In this document: positions 55,643 through 64,000 of the stretch, in pieces
Layout of the letters: the number at the start of each line of letters is the position of its first letter
Position numbering within the stretch: position 1 is the first letter of the stretch
Assembly (NCBI GenBank): GCA_030524675.1
Contig: JAUNGE010000002.1
Span: forward strand, 62,001 to 126,000
Source: a bacterium
Lineage (GTDB): Bacteria; Bacillota; Clostridia; Lachnospirales; Lachnospiraceae
Direction of reading: 5' to 3'
DNA: 64,000 bases
Position numbers and translations under genes: made by a program
The notes under the pieces: model-generated
The model's database searches: none
What the model was told of the DNA's origin: nothing
What the model saw: the letters and a program-made list of their open reading frames with translations, nothing else

Positions 55643-56491
55643 ATGCTTACATTTGGAATGAGATGTCATGATATCTGTGAACCGATGGAGATGAAAAAGG
55701 TGCTCGCAGCAGTCAAGGCAAACAACGTCCATAATATTCAGCTTGCAATGTCTAAATCTTTCACAGACTTGGATACTTCTGTGGGTCATTACAGCGCAGG
55801 GCTTGCGAGACATATCGCAGATGAGCTGCAGAAAAATGACATCCATGTGTCTGTTCTGGGATGTTACATCAACCCGACGCAGCCGATTGAGTCCAAAAGA
55901 CAGGCTGAGGTGGCACGCTTTATCGAGCACCTGAAATATGCGAAGATGTTCGGCGCAGATATGGTGGGGACAGAGACAGGGCGCCTGCACCCAGCTATGA
56001 AAGTGAACCCGCAGACCTACACAGAGGAAGGATATCAGCTTCTGTTAAAGACCATGCGTGAAATTGTATCCGCAGCAGAGAAGCTGGGTGTGATTGTCGG
56101 TGTGGAAGGCGTGTATGACCATACCCTGTACAGTCCAGAGAGAATGAAACGTTTCCTGGAAGATATTGATTCTCCAAACGTGGAAGTTATCCTGGATGCT
56201 GTAAATCTGATGGGACCGGAGAGCAATACCGAGGAAGAACAGGCAGATGTGCTGAATCGGGCGTTTACTTACTATGGCGATAAGATCACCATGCTCCATA
56301 TCAAGGACTATATCATGGAGGGCACAAAGCAGAAATTCCGTTTTGTGGGAGAGGGACAGTTCCACTATGCTCCGCTTATGAAGCTTTTGAAAGAGAAAAA
56401 GCCGATGATTACTATGCTTTTGGAGGATTCCAACCCACAGCATTATCATGGCGATGTAGAATTGCTGAAGAAATTGTACGATGAGGCATAA
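55643..56491 (+). CDS. Sugar phosphate isomerase/epimerase (TIM barrel)
   Basis: A 282-residue xylose-isomerase-like barrel. Probable metal ligands are the Glu of VGTETGRL, the Glu of VGVEGVYDH, the Asp of ILDAVNL, the His of MLHIKDYI and the Glu of LLEDSNP. An A-rich leader with GAGAGGGG precedes the ATG. It sits behind the cupin gene. The substrate is unknown. Confidence 0.85.
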   Translation: MLTFGMRCHDICEPMEMKKVLAAVKANNVHNIQLAMSKSFTDLDTSVGHYSAGLARHIADELQKNDIHVSVLGCYINPTQPIESKRQAEVARFIEHLKYAKMFGADMVGTETGRLHPAMKVNPQTYTEEGYQLLLKTMREIVSAAEKLGVIVGVEGVYDHTLYSPERMKRFLEDIDSPNVEVILDAVNLMGPESNTEEEQADVLNRAFTYYGDKITMLHIKDYIMEGTKQKFRFVGEGQFHYAPLMKLLKEKKPMITMLLEDSNPQHYHGDVELLKKLYDEA

Positions 56492-56551
56492 TAGATAGAA
56501 GGTATGTGCCTATGTGTCATGGCGGCATGTCCATTTAAAAAGATAAAACAA

Positions 56552-56604
56552 TATCCCCAGGCTGCTGGTAAATGTATGGATTTACCGGTTGCCTGGGGAT
56601 TCTT
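56552..56604. terminator. Bidirectional terminator
   Basis: ATCCCCAGGC (56552-56561) pairs with GCCTGGGGAT (56591-56600), with a GGTAAAT/ATTTACC stem inside. TCTTCT follows. It lies between the convergent isomerase and wall-repeat genes. Confidence 0.8.
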
Positions 56605-56617
56605 CTTTATCTGTGTA

Positions 56618-57433
56618 TTAGTCGTTTGTCAGGTTATCTGCCAGAGTTTCAGGCTCGTCCGGATTGATGGTTCTGGTCTCCGGAGTTACGACCTGGAGCT
56701 GCTTGCTTCCTGTGATTGCACCGCTGGAATCTACCGTGTAGCGCACATTATTTACCGTGAAGGTGTTAGCAGCCATGATACCATTGCTTCTGAAATAATA
56801 CTGTTTTCCGCCGATTTCCTGGAAACCGGTCAGAGCGTAGCCATCCGCACCGAAATAGTACCATTTGCCGTTTACTTTTTTCCACTGGTTTGTCACCTTG
56901 GAGCCATCGATGGTCTTGTAGTAGTAACCGTTGTTGTCAGAAGTGACACCGGAGATGACGATGCGGCTCGCATTTGCCTCGTCGGTGGATGCCTCGTCTA
57001 AGCCGACTCCTGGACCGCTGGCAGGTTTGCTCGCAGCAGTCGGTGCATAACCATTCTCATCCAATCTCGTGCCGTCCGGTGCGGTGGTGTTTTTCAACAT
57101 AGCGCCGTCAGAACCGAGATAGCGGGAACCCTCCGGAGTCTCTACCCAGCGGTCTGTCTGCATGATACCAGAGTTATTTAAGTAGTAAAGATTTCCATTG
57201 CTCTCTACCCATCCGGTCATCATCACACCTTTTGTATTGAAATAATACTGATTGGATTGACCGTTGGCGGATGCAACTGTGGTCCAGCCCACTGCGTAGC
57301 TGCCATTGTCTTTTTTATATTTCCATGTGTCGCCCTCTTTCTGCCACTGTCCTGCAAATGCGGAACCTGCAGACAGGATACTAAGAAGAGCTACAGTAGC
57401 TGCAATTACAGAATATTTTTTAAAATTTCTCAT
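56618..57433 (-). CDS. Secreted cell-wall-binding repeat protein
   Basis: A 271-residue exported protein with a signal peptide (about 1-27, cut near AFAGQ) and two blocks of choline-binding/glucan-binding-type repeats (for example WKKVNGKWYYFGADGYALTG and NQYYFNTKGVMMTGW) separated by a Pro/Ser/Ala linker (about 130-155). The repeats probably attach it to wall teichoic acid or glycan. No catalytic domain is present. The repeats resemble those at the C-terminus of the giant glycosidase. Confidence 0.88.
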   Translation of the reverse strand: MRNFKKYSVIAATVALLSILSAGSAFAGQWQKEGDTWKYKKDNGSYAVGWTTVASANGQSNQYYFNTKGVMMTGWVESNGNLYYLNNSGIMQTDRWVETPEGSRYLGSDGAMLKNTTAPDGTRLDENGYAPTAASKPASGPGVGLDEASTDEANASRIVISGVTSDNNGYYYKTIDGSKVTNQWKKVNGKWYYFGADGYALTGFQEIGGKQYYFRSNGIMAANTFTVNNVRYTVDSSGAITGSKQLQVVTPETRTINPDEPETLADNLTND

Positions 57434-57572
57434 TCTTTAACCTCCATTGTGTGTATCTGCTTTCGATACATACACTTTACACTATTCGAGCCTCAGAATC
57501 AATAACGAAATTCTTAATAATTTTTACAGAAAAAGAATTGCATCCTCAAAAAATCTTAATAATCCAATTTTT

Positions 57573-57778
57573 TGATACTAGGGTCAAAAGGTCAGAAATC
57601 CGATGCAAGCTTGCTTGCAAGAGGATTTTTGACTTTGGGACCCGCCAAAAACATGAATAAGTAGCCATTTTTCAAAGAAAAATGAGCGAATTATGAATGT
57701 TTTGAAGATTGCGGGAGCACATGGTGCGGAGCAATCTGGTATCAAAGGGGTCAAAACACCTTTTGACCCCAACATCAT
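57573..57778 (+). repeat. Repeat family 2, copy 1 (MITE-like)
   Basis: About 206 bp, running from GATACTAGGGTCAAAAGGTC to CCTTTTGACCCCAACATCAT, with terminal inverted repeats GGGTCAAAAGGT/ACCTTTTGACCC. It contains the palindrome GCAAGCTTGC and a hairpin GGGGTCAAAA/TTTTGACCCC. It is about 95% like 60264-60472 in reverse orientation. No transposase gene. It occupies much of the 645-bp gap 57434-58078. Confidence 0.85.
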
Positions 57779-57901
57779 TTTTCCTACAATGAGATTGAAA
57801 AAATGGGCAGAGAAAAGGCAGTGAAATCGGAGGGATATGACACAAAAATAGCAAGAGTGAGGGAATTGCTTGCTAAATATGAGGAAATGGGTGTACAATA
57901 A
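57779..57901 (+). pseudogene. Possible C-terminal fragment of a broken gene
   Basis: Directly after repeat copy 1 an open frame reads through SYNEIEKMGREKAVKSEGYD and ends LLAKYEEMGVQ before TAA at 57901. It has a helix-rich, coding-like sequence but no start with a ribosome binding site, except an internal ATG at 57803. It may be the tail of a gene cut by the repeat. The source is unknown. Confidence 0.3.
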
Positions 57902-58078
57902 AATTGCTTAAGATGATACAATAGAAGTCTTGTGTAAGAATGAGCAAAAAATAGACAGAGGGACAGGAAAAAAGACGATAGTGCGAATACATATAAATCG
58001 AATGTTGCTCTGCAGAGGTGAGAGTATCTGGAGTGGTTGTGGTTTGCCTGATTGGGGCAGATGTTAGGGGGAATACAG

Positions 58079-60094
58079 ATGACAGGGATAACATGCAGCG
58101 ATTTTATGAAATATCGTTTTTTTTCAAATGTGCAGTACGCCCCTGATGGAAGACATGCAGTGTTTGCAGTGAGCAGCTGTGATGAAACACAGAGTTATTA
58201 TGCCAGCTGCCTCTGGGTGTGGGATGAGCAGACACAGAAGAGTTTTCAGCTGACTGGCGGCGGAAAAGAGCAGACATATATCTGGGAGGATGACACACAT
58301 ATCCTGTTTGCTGCGTACCGGAAAGAGAGTGAGGAGAATCGTCAGGAGATGGGCTGGGAGTTTACGCCGATGTACCGCATTGGAATTGACGGCGGCGAGG
58401 CCGTGAAGGCGTTTGAGATTCCCATCGCCCTGCGCGGATTGAAGCGGATTGATGAGAGATTTCTTCTGGTTTTGGGGGAGATTGATGTCAAAGAACCAGA
58501 CTTGTATCGGGCTGCTTACCTGAGCAGAAAGAGTGTCTGGAGTCAGAGGCGCAGAGAGCGCGATTATGAAGTGATAGATGAGAGTCCATTCTGGCAGAAT
58601 GGACGCGGTTTTATCAATAAAAAACGTATGGCAGTCTTTCTCTATGACAAGGAGAGCCGTGATTTTATCCGAATCAGCGACACCCTGCTGGATACCTGTT
58701 CGGTGACAGTTCTTGGAAAGAAAATCTATTATGCTGGAGAGCGCTATGAGACGAAACGTACACGCCGTGAGGAAATCTGGTCCTACCACATCGAGTCCAG
58801 GAGGAATGTCTGCCTCTATAAGGATGGTGAGTATGAGATTGAGCGCCTGGAGGGAGCGGGAAACCATGTGCTGGTGTTTGCGTCCAGAACCATGCGCTAT
58901 GGCATGAATGAAAATCCGTTTCTCTATGAGTTGGACGAGAAAAAGGGAAAGTTGAAATTGCTGTATCAGACAGAGGAATCCACCGGAAATACGGTCAGCA
59001 GTGACTGCCGTTATGGTGTGGGGCGCGAAGTGGAAGGACGTCCGGACGGGAGCCTGTATCTGCTCTCGACCAGGAGAAACTCCTGCCATCTGTTTCACTT
59101 TACCAGAAAAGGCGACGAATGGAAGATGGTCCCGATTCTGGCTAGAGAAGGTTCGATTGATGCGTTTGCCATAAATCCGGCGGATGGCAGTGTGCTGTGC
59201 ATTGCGATGTATGACGGAAAGCTGCAGGAGCTGTACAAGCAGAGCGCGGGCGGAAGTATCTCGCAGGTCTCTTTTTTGAATGAGAGTGCTTTCTTTGAGA
59301 GATATGTGGCAAAACCGGAGAAGATGACGATGGTATCGGCTGGCGAGGAGATAGACGGCTGGGTGCTGAAACCGGCTGATTTCTCGGAAGAAAAGATGTA
59401 TCCGGCAATCCTTAGCATCCATGGCGGTCCAAAGACCGTGTATGGGGAAGTGTTCTTTCATGAGATGCAATATCTGGCAGGGCAGCAGTATTTTGTATTT
59501 TACTGCAATCCCATCGGTTCTGACGGGCGTGGGAATGTATTCGCAGATATCCGCGGCAGGTATGGGACGGTTGATTATGAGAACTTGATGGATTTTACAG
59601 ATGCGGTTTTGGCGAAGTATCCGCAGATTGACAAAAAAAGAGTGGCGGTTATGGGCGGTTCTTACGGTGGTTTTATGACGAACTGGATTATCGGGCATAC
59701 CAATCGTTTTGCGTGCGCCATTTCCATGCGCTCAATCTCAAACTGGATTTCGCTCTGGGGCGTTTCAGATATCGGCCCGAGCTTTACGTGGGACCAGATT
59801 CAGGCAGACATCGGCGAGAGCGTGGAGAAACTATGGGAGCGTTCGCCGCTTCGCTATTGGCGCAATATCGAGACTCCGACTCTGATTATCCATGCGGAGG
59901 AAGATTACCGCTGCCCGATGGAACAGGGGCTGCAGATGTACACAGCTTTGATGGAACAGGGTGTGCCTGCCCGAATGTGCCTTTTTAAAGGAGAAAATCA
60001 CGAGATGAGCCGTTCCGGAAGGCCAAAACATAGGATGCGCCGGCTGATGGAGATAACAGACTGGCTGAAACAGTGGATTGGGACTGCACAGTGA
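58079..60094 (+). CDS. S9 family peptidase (prolyl oligopeptidase/acylaminoacyl peptidase type)
   Basis: A 671-residue serine peptidase. The N-terminal beta-propeller-like part (about 10-410) is followed by an alpha/beta hydrolase domain with the nucleophile in GGSYGGFMTNW, the Asp in AEEDYRCPMEQG and the His in GENHEMSRSG. The start is the ATG at 58079, seven bases after AGGGGG; an upstream TTG is less likely. There is no signal peptide, so it is cytosolic and probably trims short peptides. It is flanked by two inverted copies of repeat family 2. Confidence 0.92.
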   Translation: MTGITCSDFMKYRFFSNVQYAPDGRHAVFAVSSCDETQSYYASCLWVWDEQTQKSFQLTGGGKEQTYIWEDDTHILFAAYRKESEENRQEMGWEFTPMYRIGIDGGEAVKAFEIPIALRGLKRIDERFLLVLGEIDVKEPDLYRAAYLSRKSVWSQRRRERDYEVIDESPFWQNGRGFINKKRMAVFLYDKESRDFIRISDTLLDTCSVTVLGKKIYYAGERYETKRTRREEIWSYHIESRRNVCLYKDGEYEIERLEGAGNHVLVFASRTMRYGMNENPFLYELDEKKGKLKLLYQTEESTGNTVSSDCRYGVGREVEGRPDGSLYLLSTRRNSCHLFHFTRKGDEWKMVPILAREGSIDAFAINPADGSVLCIAMYDGKLQELYKQSAGGSISQVSFLNESAFFERYVAKPEKMTMVSAGEEIDGWVLKPADFSEEKMYPAILSIHGGPKTVYGEVFFHEMQYLAGQQYFVFYCNPIGSDGRGNVFADIRGRYGTVDYENLMDFTDAVLAKYPQIDKKRVAVMGGSYGGFMTNWIIGHTNRFACAISMRSISNWISLWGVSDIGPSFTWDQIQADIGESVEKLWERSPLRYWRNIETPTLIIHAEEDYRCPMEQGLQMYTALMEQGVPARMCLFKGENHEMSRSGRPKHRMRRLMEITDWLKQWIGTAQ

Positions 60095-60142
60095 CAAAAG
60101 AAAGGAATTGGTTGGCCGATGTGCCAAATTTTCCTGGCAGAA

Positions 60143-60197
60143 AAGAGGGAATGTCGGAGCGTATGTTTTTTGCAGCATAGGTTCGGTATTCCCTCTT
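60143..60197. terminator. Inverted repeat after the S9 peptidase gene
   Basis: AAGAGGGAAT (60143-60152) pairs perfectly with ATTCCCTCTT (60188-60197). No T tract directly follows, so its role as a terminator is uncertain. It lies in the 378-bp gap 60095-60472, which otherwise holds repeat copy 2. Confidence 0.45.
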
Positions 60198-60263
60198 ACT
60201 ATATTTCAGCCTGTTTATGAAAGATACTTTCTGTTCACAAAGAACCTGTATGGAAAACGGGTC

Positions 60264-60472
60264 ATGATGTTGGGGTCAAAAGGTATTTTGACCCCTATGA
60301 TACCGGATTGCTCCGCATTATGTGCTTCCGCAATTCTCAAAAACATTCATAATTCGCTCATTTTTCTCTGAAAAATGGCTACTTATTCATGTTTTTGGCG
60401 GGTCCCAAGGTCAAAAATCCTCTTGCAAGCAAGCTTGCATCAGATTTCTGACCTTTTGACCCTGGTATCATG
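60264..60472 (-). repeat. Repeat family 2, copy 2 (inverted relative to copy 1)
   Basis: The reverse complement matches copy 1 at 57573-57778 over its whole length with few differences. Its right edge touches the stop codon of arcC, which begins at 60475 on the minus strand. Confidence 0.85.
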
Positions 60473-61405
60473 TCATTCTATGATAGTTCCCGTCTTGCCT
60501 GTCATACTGTCTTTGGCGTTTGCCATGGAAGTGATGATAGCTTTTCTTCCGCTTCCACTCTCGATAAAGTTGATAGCCGCCTGGATTTTTGGCAGCATGG
60601 AAGAGGTGCCGAACTGGTTGTCCTCGATATAGGCTTTGGCTTCCGCCACGGTCATATGGGTGATTGGTTTCTCCGCTTCTGTACCATAGTTTAGACACAC
60701 AAAATCTACATCTGTCAGAATCATCAGTACATCGGCGTCGATTTCTCTGGCGAGCAGACCGCTCACGAGGTCCTTTTCGATGATGGCGCTGGCGCCGCGC
60801 AGGTTATAGCCCTGTTCCATCACAGGAATACCGCCGCCACCGCAGGAAATCACAATCTGGTCTGCTGCGAGCAGCGCCTTGATGGCCTCAATTTCGACGA
60901 TAGCTACTGGAGTCGGCGCTGCTACCATGCGTCGAAATCCCTTGCCGGATTCCTCTGTCACATAATTTCCCTTTGCCTCCTCCTCGGCAGCTTCCGCAGC
61001 GCTCATATAGCGCCCGATGACCTTTGCCGGTTTGTAGGTGGTCTCATCGTAGGGATCTACAGTAACCTGTGTCAGAACGGTGGAAACTGTTTTATAGATG
61101 CCGCGCCGTGTGAGTTCTGCGCGGATGCCGTTTTGTAAGTCATAGCCAATGTATCCTTGACTCATAGCGGAGCAGACGGACATCGGAGCTGCCGTGTAGC
61201 CGCCATGCTGTTTGCCGAATTCATTCATGGCAGTGTGAATCATGCCGACCTGCGGGGCATTGCTGTGTACAAGCGCAATCTGGCAGCCATCCTGGATAAA
61301 ATCAGCGATAATCTTTGAAGTGTGGGCTACATTTGCTTTCTGCTCTGGAAGATTGGTTCCGAGAGCCTGGTGTCCCAGTGCGATTACGATTTTTTTCTTT
61401 GCCAT
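60473..61405 (-). CDS. arcC: Carbamate kinase
   Basis: A 310-residue enzyme that makes ATP and carbamate (which breaks down to ammonia and CO2) from carbamoyl phosphate and ADP. The N-terminus MAKKKIVIALGHQALG (the usual form is GGNAL), ISCGGGGIPV and the C-terminal SMTGKTGTIIE agree with the family. The start is the ATG at 61405 with GAGGAA upstream; upstream frames are ignored. Arginine deiminase and ornithine transcarbamylase genes are not in the window, so it may serve other carbamoyl phosphate sources. Its stop codon abuts repeat copy 2. Confidence 0.93.
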   Translation of the reverse strand: MAKKKIVIALGHQALGTNLPEQKANVAHTSKIIADFIQDGCQIALVHSNAPQVGMIHTAMNEFGKQHGGYTAAPMSVCSAMSQGYIGYDLQNGIRAELTRRGIYKTVSTVLTQVTVDPYDETTYKPAKVIGRYMSAAEAAEEEAKGNYVTEESGKGFRRMVAAPTPVAIVEIEAIKALLAADQIVISCGGGGIPVMEQGYNLRGASAIIEKDLVSGLLAREIDADVLMILTDVDFVCLNYGTEAEKPITHMTVAEAKAYIEDNQFGTSSMLPKIQAAINFIESGSGRKAIITSMANAKDSMTGKTGTIIE

Positions 61406-61479
61406 TTTTGATTCCTCATTTCTTTTCTTTTGTTTTTTCATTATAGCCCATGCGCAAAGAGAGTGCAAGTTCCTTTTCA

Positions 61480-61544
61480 CATATTGGACCTTTCATATAT
61501 TGGAACTTTCGCATATTGGACTTTTCGCATCTTCGCATATTAGA
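61480..61544. repeat. 16-bp iterons upstream of arcC
   Basis: ATATTGGA occurs at 61481, 61497 and 61513, exactly 16 bp apart and each followed by a CTTT-like part, with a degenerate fourth (ATATTAGA at 61537). They lie 75-140 bp upstream of arcC on its 5' side and could be regulator sites. The 331-bp gap 61406-61736 also contains the leader of the glycosyltransferase gene and a GGGGTCAAGAGG scrap (61659-61670) like the end of repeat family 2. Confidence 0.5.
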
Positions 61545-61736
61545 TGGAAGTCTGCATTGGTGGAGGCATGGGCTGCGGAATGTGTGGAGCAGAAACGTGC
61601 GCGGCCCATTTTTGGAAAAGGTTTAGACTTTTTTGGGGAAGTATGATAGAATGATGATGGGGTCAAGAGGCAGAATACAATTCTTTATTAGATTGCTATA
61701 TAGTATGAAGAAAAAAACAGGACAGGAGGCAGGAAA

Positions 61737-62756
61737 GTGAAACTATTATCTGTGGCAATTCCTTGCTATAATTCAGAGAGCTATATGGAGCACTGCATTG
61801 AGACATTGCTAACTGGCGGTGAGGCAGTGGAGATTTTGATTGTGGATGACGGTTCCACAAAGGATAGGACAGCCGAGATTGCAGACCGCTATGAGAGAGA
61901 ATATCCGACCATATGCAAGGCGATTCATCAGGAAAACGGAGGACATGGGGAGGCGGTCAATACAGGACTGCGCCATGCGACAGGCATCTATTTTAAGGTT
62001 GTGGACAGCGATGATTGGGTGAATGAGGAAGCTTTTGCCCAAGTGCTGGAGACACTGCGAAAGTTTGTGTATGGAAAGGAGACACTGGACCTTCTCATCA
62101 GCAACTTTGTCTATGAAAAACAGGGGGCGAAGCGCAAAAAAGTCATGAATTATCGCATGGCGCTCCCGAAAAATGAGCTGATTGGCTGGGAGGATGTCCG
62201 TCACTTTATGACAGGGCAGTATATTTTGATGCATTCTGTGATTTACCGCACAGAACTTCTAAAGAGTTGTGGGCTGGTTCTTCCGAAACATACCTTTTAT
62301 GTGGACAATATTTTCGTATTTCAGCCGCTGCCGTATGTCAAGACCATGTACTATCTGGATGTGAATTTTTACCGGTATTTTATCGGAAGACAGGACCAGT
62401 CTGTCAATGAGAATGTCATGATTGGAAGAATTGACCAGCAGCTGCTGGTGACAAAACTGATGATTGATTATTACAATGCATCCAAGATATCGAGCCGCAA
62501 ACTGCGCAGCTATATGATAAAGTATCTGGAAATTATGATGACAATTTCATCCATTTTGGCGATTAAATCTGGAACTGATGAAAATATGAAGAAAAAGAAG
62601 GAATTGTGGCAATATCTGAAACAGTCCAATGCTTCGCTCTACCGCAGGCTGCGGTACGGTTTCCTGGGGCAGGGCATGAACCTTCCAGGAAAGAGCGGAC
62701 GGAAAGTGTCAATCGCGGGATATAAGATTACACAGAAGTTTTATGGATTTAACTAA
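61737..62756 (+). CDS. Glycosyltransferase family 2
   Basis: A 339-residue GT-A enzyme. AIPCYNSESYMEHCIETLL, ILIVDDGSTKDRT and the metal-binding DSDDW (about residue 83-87) are typical of GT2 sugar transferases. There is no obvious membrane helix except a possible short one near the C-terminus. It starts at GTG (61737) after AGGAGGCAGG. It probably adds a sugar to a cell-envelope polymer; the acceptor is unknown. Confidence 0.92.
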   Translation: MKLLSVAIPCYNSESYMEHCIETLLTGGEAVEILIVDDGSTKDRTAEIADRYEREYPTICKAIHQENGGHGEAVNTGLRHATGIYFKVVDSDDWVNEEAFAQVLETLRKFVYGKETLDLLISNFVYEKQGAKRKKVMNYRMALPKNELIGWEDVRHFMTGQYILMHSVIYRTELLKSCGLVLPKHTFYVDNIFVFQPLPYVKTMYYLDVNFYRYFIGRQDQSVNENVMIGRIDQQLLVTKLMIDYYNASKISSRKLRSYMIKYLEIMMTISSILAIKSGTDENMKKKKELWQYLKQSNASLYRRLRYGFLGQGMNLPGKSGRKVSIAGYKITQKFYGFN

Positions 62757-62881
62757 GACATGAACGAAAGCAGAATGACAGATGGAATGCAGAGGATTCA
62801 AAGTTTCGCTGTATTTCGCTGTATTCTGTGAGAGTAGCGAGCAAGGATTGAGACAACGAAAGATAGAGGATAGAGCAAAAT

Positions 62882-62924
62882 AAAAAAGGGCTGTTCTGAA
62901 AAAATTCAGACAGCTCTCTTATGT
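62882..62924. terminator. Bidirectional terminator
   Basis: AGGGCTGTTCTGAA (62887-62900) pairs with TTCAGACAGCTCT (62905-62917) with one bulged base. A six-A tract on its left acts as the T tract for the minus-strand gene. Confidence 0.75.
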
Positions 62925-62933
62925 TTTTGGGGT

Positions 62934-63587
62934 TTATTCATAAATCTCCCATACATGTTTGTAGGAAGGATGCGTGCGGACATGGTATACAAGCGGATAA
63001 ATCAGAGCCGCCATGAAACAGGCGCCGGCCACATCAATGACAGAGTGCTGTTTTAAAAACACGGTCGATAGACAGATAGAAACCATGAGAAGGAAGGAAC
63101 CTACCTGTACCAGGTGGTGGCTGCGCAGCCGCTCGCTGTGGGAGATTGCCAAGTGGACAGCGATGGAGTTATATACATGGATGCTCGGGAATACATTGGT
63201 GCAGGTATCAATCTGATACAAGTTGGAGACAATCCATGCAAAAATATTCGCGTCCGGATCAATATACGGACGGAAGTTTGTGCCGTTTGGGAAAACGGTA
63301 CAGATGAGCAGACTCAGCGTCATACCAATGAAAAGAAATCCACACAGGCGGTAATAATCCTGTTTGCTCGTGAAGAAGAAATACACTACAGAGCCAGCTA
63401 CATAGAAAAACCACAAAATGTATGGTATGATGAAATATTCACAGAATGGGATGAGGTCATCCAAATCGCTGTGAATAATGGAATATTCTTTGGTAACGGT
63501 TCTTTCCAGGTAGGAAAACCAGGAGAGATACACGAACACATAGGACAATATCCAAGCATGACCATATTTTTTCAAGAATCGTTTCAT
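62934..63587 (-). CDS. PAP2-superfamily membrane phosphatase
   Basis: A 217-residue membrane protein with about six helices. The PAP2 active-site signatures are FPSIHVYNS and KQHSVIDVAGA, with an upstream PNGTNFRP-like segment for the first motif. It probably dephosphorylates a lipid phosphate or undecaprenyl pyrophosphate, or acts as an inositol phosphorylceramide synthase-like transferase. It is convergent with the glycosyltransferase. The leader between this gene and sbcD (63588-63852) is purine-rich with no other feature. Confidence 0.85.
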   Translation of the reverse strand: MKRFLKKYGHAWILSYVFVYLSWFSYLERTVTKEYSIIHSDLDDLIPFCEYFIIPYILWFFYVAGSVVYFFFTSKQDYYRLCGFLFIGMTLSLLICTVFPNGTNFRPYIDPDANIFAWIVSNLYQIDTCTNVFPSIHVYNSIAVHLAISHSERLRSHHLVQVGSFLLMVSICLSTVFLKQHSVIDVAGACFMAALIYPLVYHVRTHPSYKHVWEIYE

Positions 63588-63852
63588 AAGTTCACATATC
63601 CTTTCTGAATTGTGCAGAAACTTTTTGATTTTCAGAATTATAGCACATTCTAAATGGGACTACAAGGGACTTTGGAAAAAGTTAAGAATTTTATGTATTT
63701 CTTATATTTTTATGCCGTAGTGGAGGAAAATAGTAGCAAAAAAAGCGAAAAATAGAAAAAGCAAAAGAGGGGCAGATACAGAGAGAATCAGAGATAAAAA
63801 GAAGAGATGAAAGAAAGAAAAGATACAAAAAAAGACAGAAAGGAAGAGGAGA

Positions 63853-64000
63853 ATGAGACTGCTGCATCTTTCAGACCTGCATATCGGAAAGCGGGTCTAT
63901 GAATTTTCCATGATAGAAGACCAGAAATACATTTTGAGGCAGATAGCAAAGATTGCTGTCAGAGAGAAAGTGGGCGCAGTGCTGCTAGCCGGTGATGTGT
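63853..64000 (+). CDS. sbcD: Exonuclease subunit SbcD, start of gene (partial)
   Basis: The first 49 codons, cut by the window edge. LLHLSDLHIGKRVYEFSM and LLAGDV are the first two phosphoesterase motifs of SbcD/Mre11 (Asp-His and GD). SbcD works with SbcC as a nuclease on DNA hairpins and ends. GGAAGAGGAG precedes the ATG after an A/G-rich leader. sbcC would be expected downstream. Confidence 0.85.
   Translation, partial: MRLLHLSDLHIGKRVYEFSMIEDQKYILRQIAKIAVREKVGAVLLAGDV

Overview
The window looks like a chromosome segment of a spore-forming, gut-type member of the Lachnospiraceae (Clostridia), perhaps near Blautia or a related genus. The support is moderate GC, strong GGAGG-type ribosome binding sites, a sporulation sigma factor (sigG), a CIRCE-controlled groESL operon, class II galT, YesM/YesN two-component systems paired with carbohydrate ABC transporters, choline-binding-type wall repeats and a flavinylation gene set. 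No rRNA, tRNA, CRISPR array, phage or transposase gene was recognised.

Layout. 0.2-5.6 kb: an AAA-ATPase/PD-(D/E)XK protein, then a FadR-type GntR regulator divergent from a catabolic operon (HpaI-type aldolase, TIM-barrel isomerase, D-2-hydroxyacid dehydrogenase). 5.9-20.7 kb: a YesN/YesM pair divergent from a sugar ABC transporter (binding protein and two permeases, no ATPase), followed by a giant secreted GH59-like glycosidase with two lectin-like modules, FIVAR repeats and a wall-binding tail. 20.9-22.8 kb: sigG and coaX. 23.0-30.4 kb: a second YesN/YesM pair with an LplABC-type transporter and a sugar isomerase. 30.6 kb: coaBC, then a possible small RNA. 32.2-37.9 kb: a complete Opp/Dpp-type transporter. 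38.1-38.8 kb: an XRE regulator and a membrane protein. 38.9-39.4 kb: two copies of a short non-coding repeat.

40.4-46.6 kb is the most interesting region. A multi-domain FMN-binding protein carries five DxxSGAT flavinylation motifs and a nearly exact 0.9-kb internal duplication. Around it sit a NusG-domain-II protein, the flavin transferase ApbE, an arginase-fold protein and a Gx-type membrane protein. Together they suggest an extracytosolic flavin-based electron-transfer module.

46.6-64 kb is mostly housekeeping: galT, YitT, groESL, guaB, a cupin, an isomerase, a wall-repeat protein, an S9 peptidase bracketed by an inverted pair of a second repeat family, carbamate kinase, a glycosyltransferase, a PAP2 protein and the start of sbcD. 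Two families of short palindromic, MITE-like repeats occur. One has copies at 38.9, 39.2 and 53.0 kb, with possible ends at 25.9 kb and at the left window edge. The other has copies at 57.6 and 60.3 kb. All functions are inferred from sequence inspection; no database search was run.
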